Source of the DNA: Pholiota molesta
Lineage: Eukaryota; Basidiomycota; Agaricomycetes; Agaricales; Strophariaceae
Assembly: GCA_014925825.1 (NCBI GenBank)
Contig: JACGCK010000008.1
Span: 310,001 to 374,000, forward strand
Direction: 5' to 3'
Length of the DNA stretch: 64,000 nt
Shown: positions 46,547 through 57,409 of the stretch, one piece after another
Numbering within the stretch: the stretch's first letter is position 1
Layout of the letters: every line of letters starts with the position of its first letter
The notes under the pieces: generated by a model
Seen by the model: only the letters and a program-made list of their open reading frames with translations
The model's database searches: none
Told to the model about the DNA's origin: nothing
Translations under genes and position numbers: made by a program

Positions 46547-49500
46547 ATGGCCAAGCGTCAGACCGCGTTCACTAAAGAGGAAATTGCCAAGGTAAGCATC
46601 AATTGTACCCTAGCATTGCCCTAGCACGCTCTTCGATCATGACGCTCACTGTGCATTTTATGCCTCCGTTCACCGCTATCAAAACTACACTCGTTGCTTA
46701 TTTAGCATTCCTCAGCAAATGATTTGGTGATTATACAACTTTTCAGGGATACAAGAGTTGCACTTGCTGATGGCAGTTCCCTCCTTCTCTTTAAGTGGAT
46801 CATAGTGGACTCTGTAGTCTATGACCTTTCGAAATTCTCTTCAATTCATCCCGGGGGACTATCCGTCCTATTGGATGATGAGATAGGTAACATAAAGGGT
46901 CGACCTTCGGTCTCCCCGACACCATGCTGACGTAAGACAATTTCTTTTGCAAGAGTAGAATACAAGTAGAATATATTATGAACTTTATATTATGATTCTA
47001 TGCAGACTCTATGTACAAGGCTAGAAATTAATACTATCAATGACATGTACTACCGTATATCTTCCGCCGGGCTACTTCACGTCAACAGTTCTTAGCCACT
47101 GTCTCACGGATGTAGCCGGCTTGCTTCTTGTGCTCACCATTCAGTCCATGCTTCTTGTACTCACCATTCAGTCCATTGACTCGTCACCATCCTTTATTTC
47201 TCTTGTTTCCCTAGCATAGATTTGTGAAATGTATATTGTATTCCTAATATGTTCCTCCGACACCAGTTTCCACGTTAAGTATTTAGGTCTACATTTTATG
47301 CGTAAGTGCCAACCAATATCATTGACAGAATCCCTTTCTGGACAGTCAAGACAGGTTTCTCTTGGGTTTCTCGGATTTTTGTTGTGAATATCATGTGATC
47401 TTTCACAAAAATCATCGCAACATTTTGTGGTATGTCGTCGGTCAAGCTATTATTTGGCCATGTGTACACTATCATGTGAATGTCATGTGATTTTTCACAA
47501 AAATCATCGCAACATTTTGTGGTATGTCGTCGGTCAAGCTATTATTTGGCCATGTGTACGTTATCATGTGATCTTTCACAAAAATCATCGCAACATTTTG
47601 TGGTATGTCGTCGGTCAAGCTATTATTTGGCCATGTGTACGTTATCATGTGATTTTCATCTCAACATTTGCAATCCATTTATGGGAAGTATCGGATGTGG
47701 GGGACCAATGCTTTCAGCATGGTGATACCAAATTTACACATCCACATCCAACTTCTGAACTTTGATCATTTCTACCATGTAGCTGGAAAGGATGCTACGG
47801 AAGCGTTCTACGGTCTGCACCGTCAAGAGGTCTTGGAGAAGCCTCAGTATACTCGGCTTCGTATAGGCACCGTTGAGGGAAGCGCGGTTGGCATAAAACG
47901 CGTCGACCGAGAAATTTTGAGCGAGGTTCCATATGCAGAGCCCACCTGGCTGAGGAAAGGATATCATTCACCCTATTACTCGGATGTGAGTAAACTTACG
48001 GTCTCTGAAGATCCACTTCGGACGGCGTATGAATCCCCTATTACAGTCCCATAGAAGATTCCAGGCTGCAGTGAGGACGTTTGTCCAGCAAGTAGTGTTC
48101 CCTGATGCGCAGGCGCGTGAGGAAGACGGCAAACCTCCGTCACAGAGTGTACTTGATGCAATGGCCGAAATGAATATCATTGCAATGCGCCTTGGTCCTG
48201 GAAAACATCTCAAAGGACGTGTATTGATGGGCGGAGTGATACAGCCCGAAGAGGTCAGTAATTATAATTTAACTTGAAATTCGGCACCTAGTGGCAAGCC
48301 TTCTCACAGCGAATTTTTTCCTAGTTTGACCAATTCCACGAACTGATTATGTGGCAGGAATTTGCACGCATCCATGCTCGTGGATATAATGATGGCCTAG
48401 GTGGAGGAACATGCATCGGTAAAAATCAGAAAATGTCGTTCATGCCTTGATTACTAACACTGGTCAAAGCGCTTCCGCCTGTTCTCAATTTTGGCAGCGA
48501 AGAATTGAAAAATGCTGTTGTTGAAGATATTTTTAACGGTAAAAAGACTATATGTTTGGCAGTTACAGAAGCCTTCGCTGGGAGCGATGTAGCTGGACTC
48601 AGATGCCACGCGAAGGCCACGGAGACTGGTTGGGTTGTAAACGGAACGTAAGTCTCGACATTGCGACTGCTCATGTGCTACTCTCAAACTATTTACGCTT
48701 TGCAGAAAGGTATAGTGATCACTTGCATATTATCTCTGATGACGGAGGAAAAATACTCATCATTTCATTCAGAAATGGATCACGAATGGAACATTTGCCG
48801 ACTACTTCACCACAGCGTGTCGCACTGATGAAGGCAAAATCATCGTTCTATTGATTCCACGGCAAGAGGGAGTATCGACGCGGCTTATCCGCACTTCATA
48901 TTCGGCTAGTGCTGGAACAGCCTTTATCGGGTTCAACAACGTACATGTCCGAAAGGTCAACCAGCTTGGTGTTGGTAGAGATGGTCTGCATGTCATCTTA
49001 AGTAATTTTAATCACGAAAGGTAATTTTTTTCGCCGGCCCTTTGAGAACACAAACTTGATATGAACGTCGACAGATGGGCTATCATAACGTGGTCTATTG
49101 GCGTTCAAAGGATTATTACAGAGGAGTGTCTTAAGTATGTCATATTTTGTTTCTGTTGTGTGCCCATATTAACTTGTTTCTAGATATGTAACACTAAGGA
49201 AGGTTTTTGGAAAACCTCTGGCCTCACAACCAGTCATACGCTCAAAACTTGCCGCTATGATTTCGCGTTTTGAAAGCTGCCAAAACTGGCTCGAGAGCAT
49301 TACATATCAAATGAAGCATATGGACTATACTCAGCAAGCAAACGAGTTGGCTGGGTGAGCTCTCATATTTACTTTGCCCGACTCAGATCTTCGGGTTATT
49401 AAAGTTGTTGTTCCAATAGGCCCATTGCAATTCTTAAAATGTATACCACGGGTGCTGCCCAGGATACTGCAAGAGATGCCGTCCAGGTTTCTTATTTTTT

Positions 49501-49886
49501 TCTTCTTTCCCTTGTATGAATAACTTGTTAACAGTCATAGATATTTGGAGGTCGGGGAATTACGCAATCCGGGATGGGCAGATTTATCGAACATGTGAGT
49601 CCTAACGAGCGTTAATCGATATAACCTACTAACCAATTCGACTGACAGTACCACCGAACACTTCTAATAGATGCGTGAGTCATTCTCAGCATTTACAATT
49701 CATTGAGTTTAATTCATTCGTACATTTGATGGTTAGCATTGGTGGAGGAGGTCAGTTGAAGCATTGAAAAGCTTGTTTTATTTATTTATTCTTTACTGAG
49801 ATGCTCTCCCAACAGCGGAAGATATCATGGCTGATCTAGGCCTCCGACAAGTACTCAGGAAAATGCCTAAATCTGTTCGACTATAA
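46547..49886 (+). CDS. Cytochrome b5-acyl-CoA dehydrogenase fusion, copy 3 (type A), with a repeat in an intron
   Basis: Cytochrome b5 part: MAKRQTAFTKEEIAK, HSSANDL, WIIVDSVVYDLSKFSSIHPG plus G, ATEAFYGLHRQEV. The dehydrogenase follows: AMRLGPGKHLKGRVLMGGVI, WQEFARIHARGYNDGLGGGT, LAVTEAFAGSDVAGLRCHAK, KKWITNGTFADYF, TSYSASAGTAFIGFNNV, ILSNFNHER, QIFGGRGITQSGMGRFIEHY, and the end PKSVRL. The reading frame is intact through all exons I could follow. The intron after DDEIG runs from 46887 to 47782 (896 nt), against about 60 nt at the same place in copy 4; the extra ~830 bp is a dispersed repeat. The C-terminal VRL resembles a peroxisomal signal but is not canonical. Closest to copy 1. It stands in tandem with copy 4 (666 bp apart). 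Whether the long intron is spliced well is not known. Confidence 0.85.
46895..47723. repeat. Dispersed repeat element, copy 2, inside an intron of ACAD copy 3
   Basis: Same ends and orientation as the element at 12656-13586: left AAAGGGTCGACCTTCGGTC...CGACACCATGCTGA, right GGGGGACCAATGCTTTCAGC...GGTG. It begins only 8 nt after the intron donor and leaves about 66 nt of ordinary intron outside. The right-end hairpin and the left ACCATGC word both differ from copy 1 by matched changes (A in place of T). The inside holds an 81 bp tandem repeat instead of the GC-rich block of copy 1. No coding capacity seen. Confidence 0.65.
47391..47660 (+). repeat. Three tandem ~81 bp repeats
   Basis: Units start at the word TCATGTGAT at 47391, 47483 and 47564, with a partial fourth start at 47645. 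Spacing is 92, 81 and 81; the first unit has an 11 bp extra copy of TCATGTGAA/TG. Units contain TTTCACAAAAATCATCGCAA and GGTCAAGCTATTATTTGGCC and are nearly identical. They lie inside repeat copy 2. Confidence 0.85.
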
Positions 49887-50552
49887 CGACGCAATGATCC
49901 ATCTTCAACATACTTATTGGGTATGCGGTGGTGTTAATTGCGAAACCATGATTCCTGAGTTGCGTGTTTGTTTTGGAAGGTCATCGGTATATGCGTATTA
50001 TGTCAATTTTGCTGACAGTAGAGTCGGGATAAGACACAGTGCGTTGGACTCGTGGAGGTTTTTGAGAGGGCCATATACCGGGACATGCTGTGAAGCACAG
50101 CGGCATGGAATTATGATTTTTACCTTCCAAACGATAACTATCATATGATTATATGCTTCCTGCTGTGTCGCCTCGATATGATTGATATCATTCTATTATT
50201 TTTGCAGTATCTGTCGTTGAAAGACGTGGAGCGCCAAAGATGCCCGAATAGGCACCATGGGTTTTTCCTAAATAGATAGTACATGCAGCAGCCAGCTTTT
50301 ATGCTTATTCTCGAGTGCTTTGCTCTTTCTATTGAATTCCAATTGCCATCCACAATTCACAGTTTGATTTTGCTTAAGATGATTGGTGGGACGGAATCAG
50401 AATCAGAACCGGACATACATACCCATATCCGGCGTCCGATTCTGATCATGATGCCGTCATCTGCATGTTCAATGTGATAATCACATGTTCTGTTGCCCTA
50501 GATAACTTCTAACTCTTGAACTACGACGCTACCTCCCCGCTCTTCATCATCA
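49887..50552. promoter_or_regulatory. Spacer between ACAD copies 3 and 4
   Basis: 666 bp that should hold the terminator of copy 3 and the promoter of copy 4. The frames seen here (for example 49894-50148) show no family features. The sequence near 50385-50460 has loosely matching inverted words (AATCAGAATCAGAACCGGAC and GTCCGATTCTGATC). Nothing firmer. Confidence 0.35.
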
Positions 50553-53386
50553 ATGGCATCCAAAGAACTCAAAACATATACGCGCGAGGAAGTTGCAAAG
50601 GTGTCCACAGTCCCTATCTCACGTCGAAATAGTGTAACTAACCAAGTTGCACTGTTGCATTTAGCACAATAAAGATGGCGATCTTGTAAGAACTCTCATG
50701 GCTTGTCATACCTGGGCCCGCAATTGACGAGTTTTTCTCTACTAGTGGATCGTTATTGATGCTAAAGTCTATGACATCACAAGATTCAAGAATCTGCATC
50801 CCGGAGGTGCCTCTGTTCTCTTAGACGAGGAAATTGGTCAGTGGAGGGAATCAAGAGTGAACATGTTGTTTTGACCTTTCTTTCCTTGTAGCTGGTCAAG
50901 ATGCTACTGAAGCCTTCTACGGCTTACACAGGCACGATATTATCGTTAAACCTCAATACGCCCGCCTCCAGATTGGCATCATTGAGGGAGAGCAGTCTGT
51001 TATTGAAGGCCGAATTGTCGGCGAACTGAGCAAGGTTCCGTATGGCGAACCAACCTGGTTGACCCAAGGATACCATAGTCCTTACTATACTGAGGTAAAG
51101 TATCTCTGGACCAAAGACTCAACAGCTACTAACCGCTAGGATAAAGAATCATCGGGCGTTTCAAAAAGCAATACGCAAGTTCATGGACGAAGTTGTTACT
51201 CCCGATGCTCTGGTTTGTTATGGCCGTCATATGAATTGTCCGAACCATGTGCTCATATACCCTGTAGGCTCGTGAAGAAGATGGAAAACCACCCAGCAAG
51301 AGCGTTATTGAAGCTATGGCGTGCGTTCCAATTAGTTTGGAGTTTTGTTACAAACAATTTATCAAAACCTCTCGGTTGTAGCAAAGTCAACTTACATGCC
51401 ATGCGCATGGGCCCTGGAAAACATTTAAAGGGTTGGTTCGGCCAACACTATCCTATGACCTATTGTTCTCATATGACCCCTAGGACTCGAGCTGATGGGA
51501 GGAATTGTGAAACCTGAGCAGGTCAGTCTTAAACTTTTTCTTTCTCATAGATCAGAGCCACTCATCTGTTCATTATTCGCAGTTCGATTATTTCCATGAG
51601 GTCTGAAAGTCTTTTGCCTTCTCCTCAAACTTGTGTTCACCAATCATAATAATAGCTTATTATCACTCAAGAATTTGCTCGGACTGGAAGGCGCGGTTAC
51701 GGTGACGGTACGCAATCAACACTGACTATAACATATTACTGCTAACACCCTTCGAGGTCTAATGGCTGGTTCCGTCATTGGACTTCCTCCCGTGCTGAAC
51801 TTTGGAAGTCCCGATATCAAAGCAAAGGTTGTGCCAGAAGTTCTATCTGGACAAAAACCCATCTGCTTGGCCATTTCCGAGGCTTTCGCTGGCAGTGATG
51901 TTTCGGGTTTGAAGACATTTGCCAAAAAGACCGAAGACGGCAAACATTGGATTATCAATGGAACTAAAAAATGGATCACCAATGGAACGTGAGTGTCGAT
52001 GTCTTCTCACATGAATAATGCTTACTGATTTGCCACAGTTTCGCACATTAGTCAGTTTCATTTCGTCCCATTTTTTGTTGATTCCTGACCTTGGCACCTC
52101 AATAGCTTCACAGTCGGCTGCAAGACAGAGGTATGGCTGCTTTCATGACTTATTTTATAATATACTTACAAAAGGGACAGGATGGATTCACTGTCATTCT
52201 TGTTGAACGGGGAGAAGGCGTCGAGACAAAGGCGATCAAGACTAGCTATGTGAGTGAATCTCACATAAAATTCGCTACCATACTTATGTTTTCCTCAGTC
52301 GCCCACTGCAGGAACAGCTTTCGTCACATTTGACAATGTAAAAGTTCCTATTGAAAATACCCTCGGTCCTGAAGGTTCCGGAATTTTCGTGATGCTGAGG
52401 CAAGTGTCTCTTATTTAATACACAGTTTGTACAAATTTCTGAAATAGATTTACAGCAACTTCAATCACGAACGTTGGGTAATGATCTGTTCATCCGCACG
52501 TTCGCAACGTTTTATCGTAGAAGAATGCCTGAAGTATGACATGATGTTCCCAAAAACCTTATACATACGTCTGATCATCCATCTAGGTGGACCACTCAGC
52601 GCAAAGCCTTCGGCAAGCCCCTCCACTCCCAGGCAGTCATTCGAAGCAAACTCGCTTCAATGATCGCCCGTGTTGAGAGCGTACAAAGTTGGCTTGAGAA
52701 TCTTACTTACCAGATGAACAATATGGTCAGACTCCTTCTTTAGAACCCCAAAAATTTGACTCACACTTCCTTATTTATAGTCATATAAGGAGCAAGCTTC
52801 CAAGCTGGCTGGGTAAGTTATGACTGGGCGTTTTCGAGGACCAGCTGTTAATCGCCTTATCGCTAGACCACTTGGAATCCTAAAGATGCAAGCAACGCGA
52901 TCGGCTCAGCTCACAGCAACAGATGCTGTTCAGGTGTGTGCCAAGATTACTATGGCTAGGCTCTGCTAATTTGACCTGTCAATCAGATCTTCGGAGGTCG
53001 CGGTATCACTAAAACTGGTATGTCGCCAGAAGCTATCTTCCATTTGAACTCTACTGACCCAACATACAGGAATGGGCGAATATATTGAACATGTTTGTGA
53101 TTTGATTGACATAGCACTACCGTTTTATTGACTTCTATCATTGCCATAGTATCATCGTACCGTTCCGTTCGATGCGTGAGTTTTTTCTTTCATAGTTTCG
53201 CCACTATGTGCTTCCATTTGCTTACGCATAATCATCTCTTTTCTAGCATTTTGGGAGGAGGTTTGTTCACATCAATCAAGGAATATATCATACCACTAAT
53301 AAGAACCTTTTTTAGCGGAAGATGTTCTTGGAGACCTCGGAGTGAGGCAGGCTGTCCGCGGCATGCCAAAGAATGTCAGGATGTAG
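50553..53386 (+). CDS. Cytochrome b5-acyl-CoA dehydrogenase fusion, copy 4 (type B)
   Basis: Cytochrome b5 part: MASKELKTYTREEVAK, WIVIDAKVYDITRFKNLHPG plus G, ATEAFYGLHRHDI. Dehydrogenase: LHAMRMGPGKHLKG, ITQEFARTGRRGYGDG, VIGLPPVLNFGSPDIKAKVV, LAISEAFAGSDVSGLKT, NGTKKWITNGT, TVILVERGEGVETKAI, NFNHERWVM, RKAFGKPLHSQAVIRSK, QIFGGRGITKTGMGEYIEHY, and the end MPKNVRM. The conserved FADYFTVGC segment reads FAHYFTVGC and is only recovered with a 12 nt micro-exon (52039-52050) between introns of 50 and 55 nt; without it there is a stop or a four-residue gap. The VRM end is a weak resemblance to a peroxisomal signal. Closest to copy 2. It converges on the Mim1 gene with about 150 bp between stops. 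Confidence 0.86.
52039..52050 (+). other. 12 nt micro-exon of ACAD copy 4
   Basis: TTTCGCACATTA is preceded by an AG acceptor and followed by GTCAGT. It starts with the last base of a Thr codon and ends two bases into a Tyr codon that is completed by the C at 52106, so the protein reads T-F-A-H-Y-F-T-V-G-C. The other three copies encode FADYF at the same place (in copy 2 just after a single intron, in copy 3 without a break). Confidence 0.75.
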
Positions 53387-53533
53387 ATCTTGAGCCAACA
53401 CATACCTCATGTACACTGCATACTTGTCATATTTATGCATATCTCAATTTAATGTCCATTGAATTCACTGTTCAGTGTCGTGATTCGTCAAATATCAGCA
53501 TTAATGTCATGCAAGATCTGTCCCATATGCGCG

Positions 53534-54579
53534 CTATCTAAATTGTTTCTGTCGTTCCTCCCGAGTGCTTCCCCTGAGGCCAACGTTGGTAACAGTGGAG
53601 GCGGGACCTGATGGCTTCCATCCGAACCATTGCATCACAACATTCTTCGCGAAAATCTCCCCAAAGCCGAGCATGACACCGTTCACGAATGGCAGGAACA
53701 AATTTACCGCCAGGGCCGAGAATAAAGCTGTCACCCGCGTCCGTGTAGAAAGGGAAGAATCGAAGATGGCCAATGTCACGGAACCAGGGACTTGCTGCGG
53801 AGTTGGCTGGGGTTGCGATGGCGGGGTTTCGTTATGCTCTGGAAATGACATTGACGGGTAGGAGGAAGTGACTGAGGGCACATCTTCCCACTTTTGGCTT
53901 TCGTTTGTAGCAGTTTCGAGATGAGAGTCTGTCCCGGGGATACCAGCGGAAAGATTTTCGTGTGTAGGGGTAGAAATAGACTGAGAAAAAGGAAACTTAG
54001 CAAATTGGAGATATATCGGACACTATAAAAGTGAGAAGAGACTGACTTGTTCAGAAACTTCTGTCTCGACATGCTCGAATATTCGCGAAGAGCTCTCAGC
54101 CGTTGTCGTGGTGGCAATCTCTTCAACACTTTCCCAAAGTTCTGATTTTGCGTCTGGAAAAGACGCAGCTGGTTCATCGACGATACCATCTGCTTTGCGT
54201 TTTGCTGCTTCTTCGCGTTCAATGGCGCGAATGGCTTCCCATTTCAAACGTTCCTTTTCGGCCTTTTCACGCGCTTCAGCAGACTGAGCACGCCAACTTT
54301 GGACCTGAGCTTCGTACTCTGCTTTCCAAGAATCTTCCACTGGAGCGCTTTCAGCGGGGGGCTGCGATGGCGCTTCAGGTTGCGTAGTCGTTGCACTGGC
54401 GCTTGCGATGGTTTCTTGCTGAGAGCGCACGATCTCAGGTTGCAAAGCTTCGCGTGGAGGAGGCTCCGAAAACGCTTGATCAAGAGCAGACTAATGCAAT
54501 GGTGGTTAAGAGATAAATGTATTGGATAGACCGCATAACCTACCTCAAGGAGATCGAAAGCGTTGGAGGAACTATCCAT
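53534..54579 (-). CDS. MIM1: Mitochondrial import protein Mim1 (Tom13)
   Basis: Mim1 is an outer mitochondrial membrane protein that helps insert helical outer-membrane proteins and assemble the TOM complex. The C-terminal domain shows the family core: VNLFLPFVNGVMLGFGEIFA (near 53700-53640), with the GxxxG-like helix pattern of the single membrane segment, then KNVVMQWFGWKP and a basic end (STREERQKQFR). The N-terminus is a long hydrophilic extension of about 200 residues (MDSSSNAFDLLE, an Ala/Gln/Pro-rich stretch, then EYEAQVQSWRAQSAEAREKA, probably coiled coil), far longer than the yeast protein of about 113 residues. Three exons are needed; the first has only 36 nt (54544-54579). No alternative identity comes to mind for the C-terminal core. 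Confidence 0.83.
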
Positions 54580-57409
54580 AGTTAGAAATTAGAATATTGA
54601 CAGTCGGAGTCGTTCGGGCGTTATGCCACCAATGAGCTTGTCACATGTAACAATGATGGCGTGATGGGAACTCCTGAACTTACTTGCCTATTTGGGACTT
54701 GGAAGATAGGATGACTTGACTCTGCCATCTGGACGGTCGACGACAAGGTATATACTGTACTTATGAGTCAAGTAAGCGGTAAAACTGATGGGTCAAACTC
54801 ATACGATGGGCGGTGATGGAGGACCCATTAAACCAAGACCGTCTGATGTGGGCTATGGCTGCCTTGCATTATCGCATCTTGAGATAGATCTTTCGGAATT
54901 CCCATACTCAATCAATTACTACGCAAAGGTCACCGGTCAAGCCTGAGAGGTCAGTTTTGTCAGCTTAACGACCATCTGTATTAATGAAGCATGTTACTTT
55001 CTCGTATTTGTTTGGCGCATTTGTTGAAGTTTCGACTATGTACAACAGATGTACACTTATCTCAAGCATTAGTATATAATCATTGGTGTAAATCGTAATG
55101 ATATACAGGATACCACCTATCGCAACGGGTATATCCTGTCATCAAGACTCCTGCATTGTACTATTATCTTCAGATTCATCTTTTCTTGCCAATGTGACCT
55201 ATATTCTCCGCCGCATCAGTGGCGTCAAGAAGACGTGCATGGTATCTGCCCTTCTAACAAGTTTTTCTTAATATTCGTATAATTTTATCTCAGGTTCTTT
55301 GATTCGTCGTAAGTTTCCGCATAGCCCTTTTTATTCTGCCCGGAAAGGCGGAACACTTTCTTCAGACAAGTTCTACTTAGCCCACTAGACTTTAACTCCG
55401 GTCCAAGTCGTCTCAATCGGCGTATGGGTTCAGAATATCCACCTCACGGTATAAAACCTTGTGGGCTGGGCATGCTTCTCAGCACCTCTTCTATGAGGTA
55501 TTTTTTGACATATCCCTCCATTTGACGTACGTCAAGACGTATCGTAGAATACTAGTAATGTAAGTACTCAATGGAAGTATCTTGGGTAGGTCCTTGCAAT
55601 TGAACTACTAGTAATGTATGATCAATGTATTATATCTGACTTGCTAACCGGCAGGGAATACTTTTAGAAATGCCACCAGCTATCCTAAGAATACATGTGA
55701 AGATACCATTAAAAGATGCACAGGATGAGTATGCACCTAGTCTAAGATTTGAAGAATAAACATCAAGGCAATGTATATCATTTAAAGCTTCCTAAGAAAG
55801 GTATTCGGACCCAAGTCAATGTTCCACATAACCACTTTGTATTTTTAAAGGATGTTCTGAGGCCGTGGACAGGATTGTAAGATGGGTTTGAATCAAAAAG
55901 GGTGTGTTAAAATAATAAAACGGAGCAATGGACTTAAGACTGGCCTAAAGTATAAGATAATTTATATTTTATTGGGCAATGACTGATGCTACTTACCTGA
56001 GAAGTACTGATCAGGACAGCTGATCCAATTTCTAGGGCTATAGAAGAAAACCAGAAGTACTTCGAAATAAGCGATGGGTCCCCAAGGCCAGGAGGAGCAT
56101 CAGATTTTCGGTATTGTGGCACACGAATAGGGCATTGTTTCCCGGAATTACCGTCCGTCGATGGTGTACGGAATAGGCAAGTATGGCCCTACATTAGATA
56201 GTTTGATGACATGGCCTTAGAAGGCAACTCGGTTCCAATCGAGATCACCGCCTTTGATTTTTATACTTTCCATCCCAAGTAATAGATTGGCTGTGTCACA
56301 GGCCAGAATACCCTGAGGTACCTTCCGACGAGGCATAATTATCCGTGAAGGTCTACGGCGACGTCGTGACTTATGTGCCGGCTGAGATCAAAGTATATCA
56401 CTGATGCTTTTTGCTGGCATGTTATCGATCTTGGACGTCTGGACCTTACATCCCAGATGGTACTTGATAACGCAGCTAGTTGAACTCAGGGCAAAGATTC
56501 CCTCATGCCCGATGTCCTGTCCGTATACCGTATCGCGTGACATTCAACGTCGTTCTGTCGCCTCTGGCGTCACTCCGTCAAAAGGTATATTATAGTCAGC
56601 AGTCCCCTCTGATGATTTCCTATCTCCCATCTCATTTCCATCATACATTACCTTTCCAAATACCTTTGTATTTACCAATCATCCCCTTGCCATCGTCATG
56701 TGCAGAGACGAAGTGTAATATTATCATCACTTTATGTCTTTCCTATTGCTTATCTTCGAATTCGTTATAGATATGGAGACTATTATCGTCCGTGTCAAGT
56801 GCGTTCCTTCAACACATATCTCGTCATACCGTGGAACTCAGATCTCTTTCAGCACTTCGTGAAATCATACTATTCGGGCGAAAGAATTGACTGTATGGAC
56901 CAATTTTGTGGCTTGAGCTCTGCTCATATACACAAGGCTCCCAATTGCCCTTGCCCCAGGGTACATTCGACCTTGCAAAATTCGCGCCTAAACTGATAAA
57001 CCCAATCGCCAGATACTTACAGACGAACGCCGCATTCAGAGCATGTTCCATACCAAATGCGATCAGTGTAAAGGGGCAGATCCCATTAACGTACGCCGGC
57101 CCGGTCGATGAAGTGGTGTCGTTCACACTTTGAAGCTTTTATATGTATTCTATAATGGAAAGACTCGTCATTCAATACGTCAGTATATGTAACGTACGTT
57201 TCAATACATCTGATATTGTAAACTTATATTTCTGAATGTGCAAAGGCAAGGTCATGGCTGAATAACGTCATAATCAGCGTTCAGATTAATTTTGCGATCG
57301 GTGATCTGGACCAATGTTCATAAATAGGGACCTCACCTTCCTTTCCTTGCTCGTCAAGACAGCAGGATATAATATCAACTTGGAGATGTGTTCGCCAGGC
57401 TTCGTCAAG
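54580..57409. other. Intergenic region, 2.8 kb, without a supported gene
   Basis: Separates Mim1 (-) and the XLF-like gene (-). It contains a perfect 14 bp palindrome TTGACGTACGTCAA (55522-55535), a hairpin ACAGGATA...TATATCCTGT near 55107-55140, and two copies of TACTAGTAATGTA (about 55551 and 55606). A minus-strand frame at 55934-56122 (62 codons) has one hydrophobic stretch (YFWFSSIALEIGSAVLI), and frames of about 75-100 codons overlap on both strands near 56824-57133. None shows a family match or convincing gene structure. Degraded gene or element remnants are possible. Confidence 0.35.

Noticed and set aside
47391..47660. CRISPR-like array
   Set aside because: The units are full tandem duplications without unique spacers, in a eukaryotic intron.
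47427..47765. 112-codon frame with repeated peptide
   Set aside because: It is just translation of the 81 bp tandem repeat inside an intron; it has no homology and spans intron sequence.
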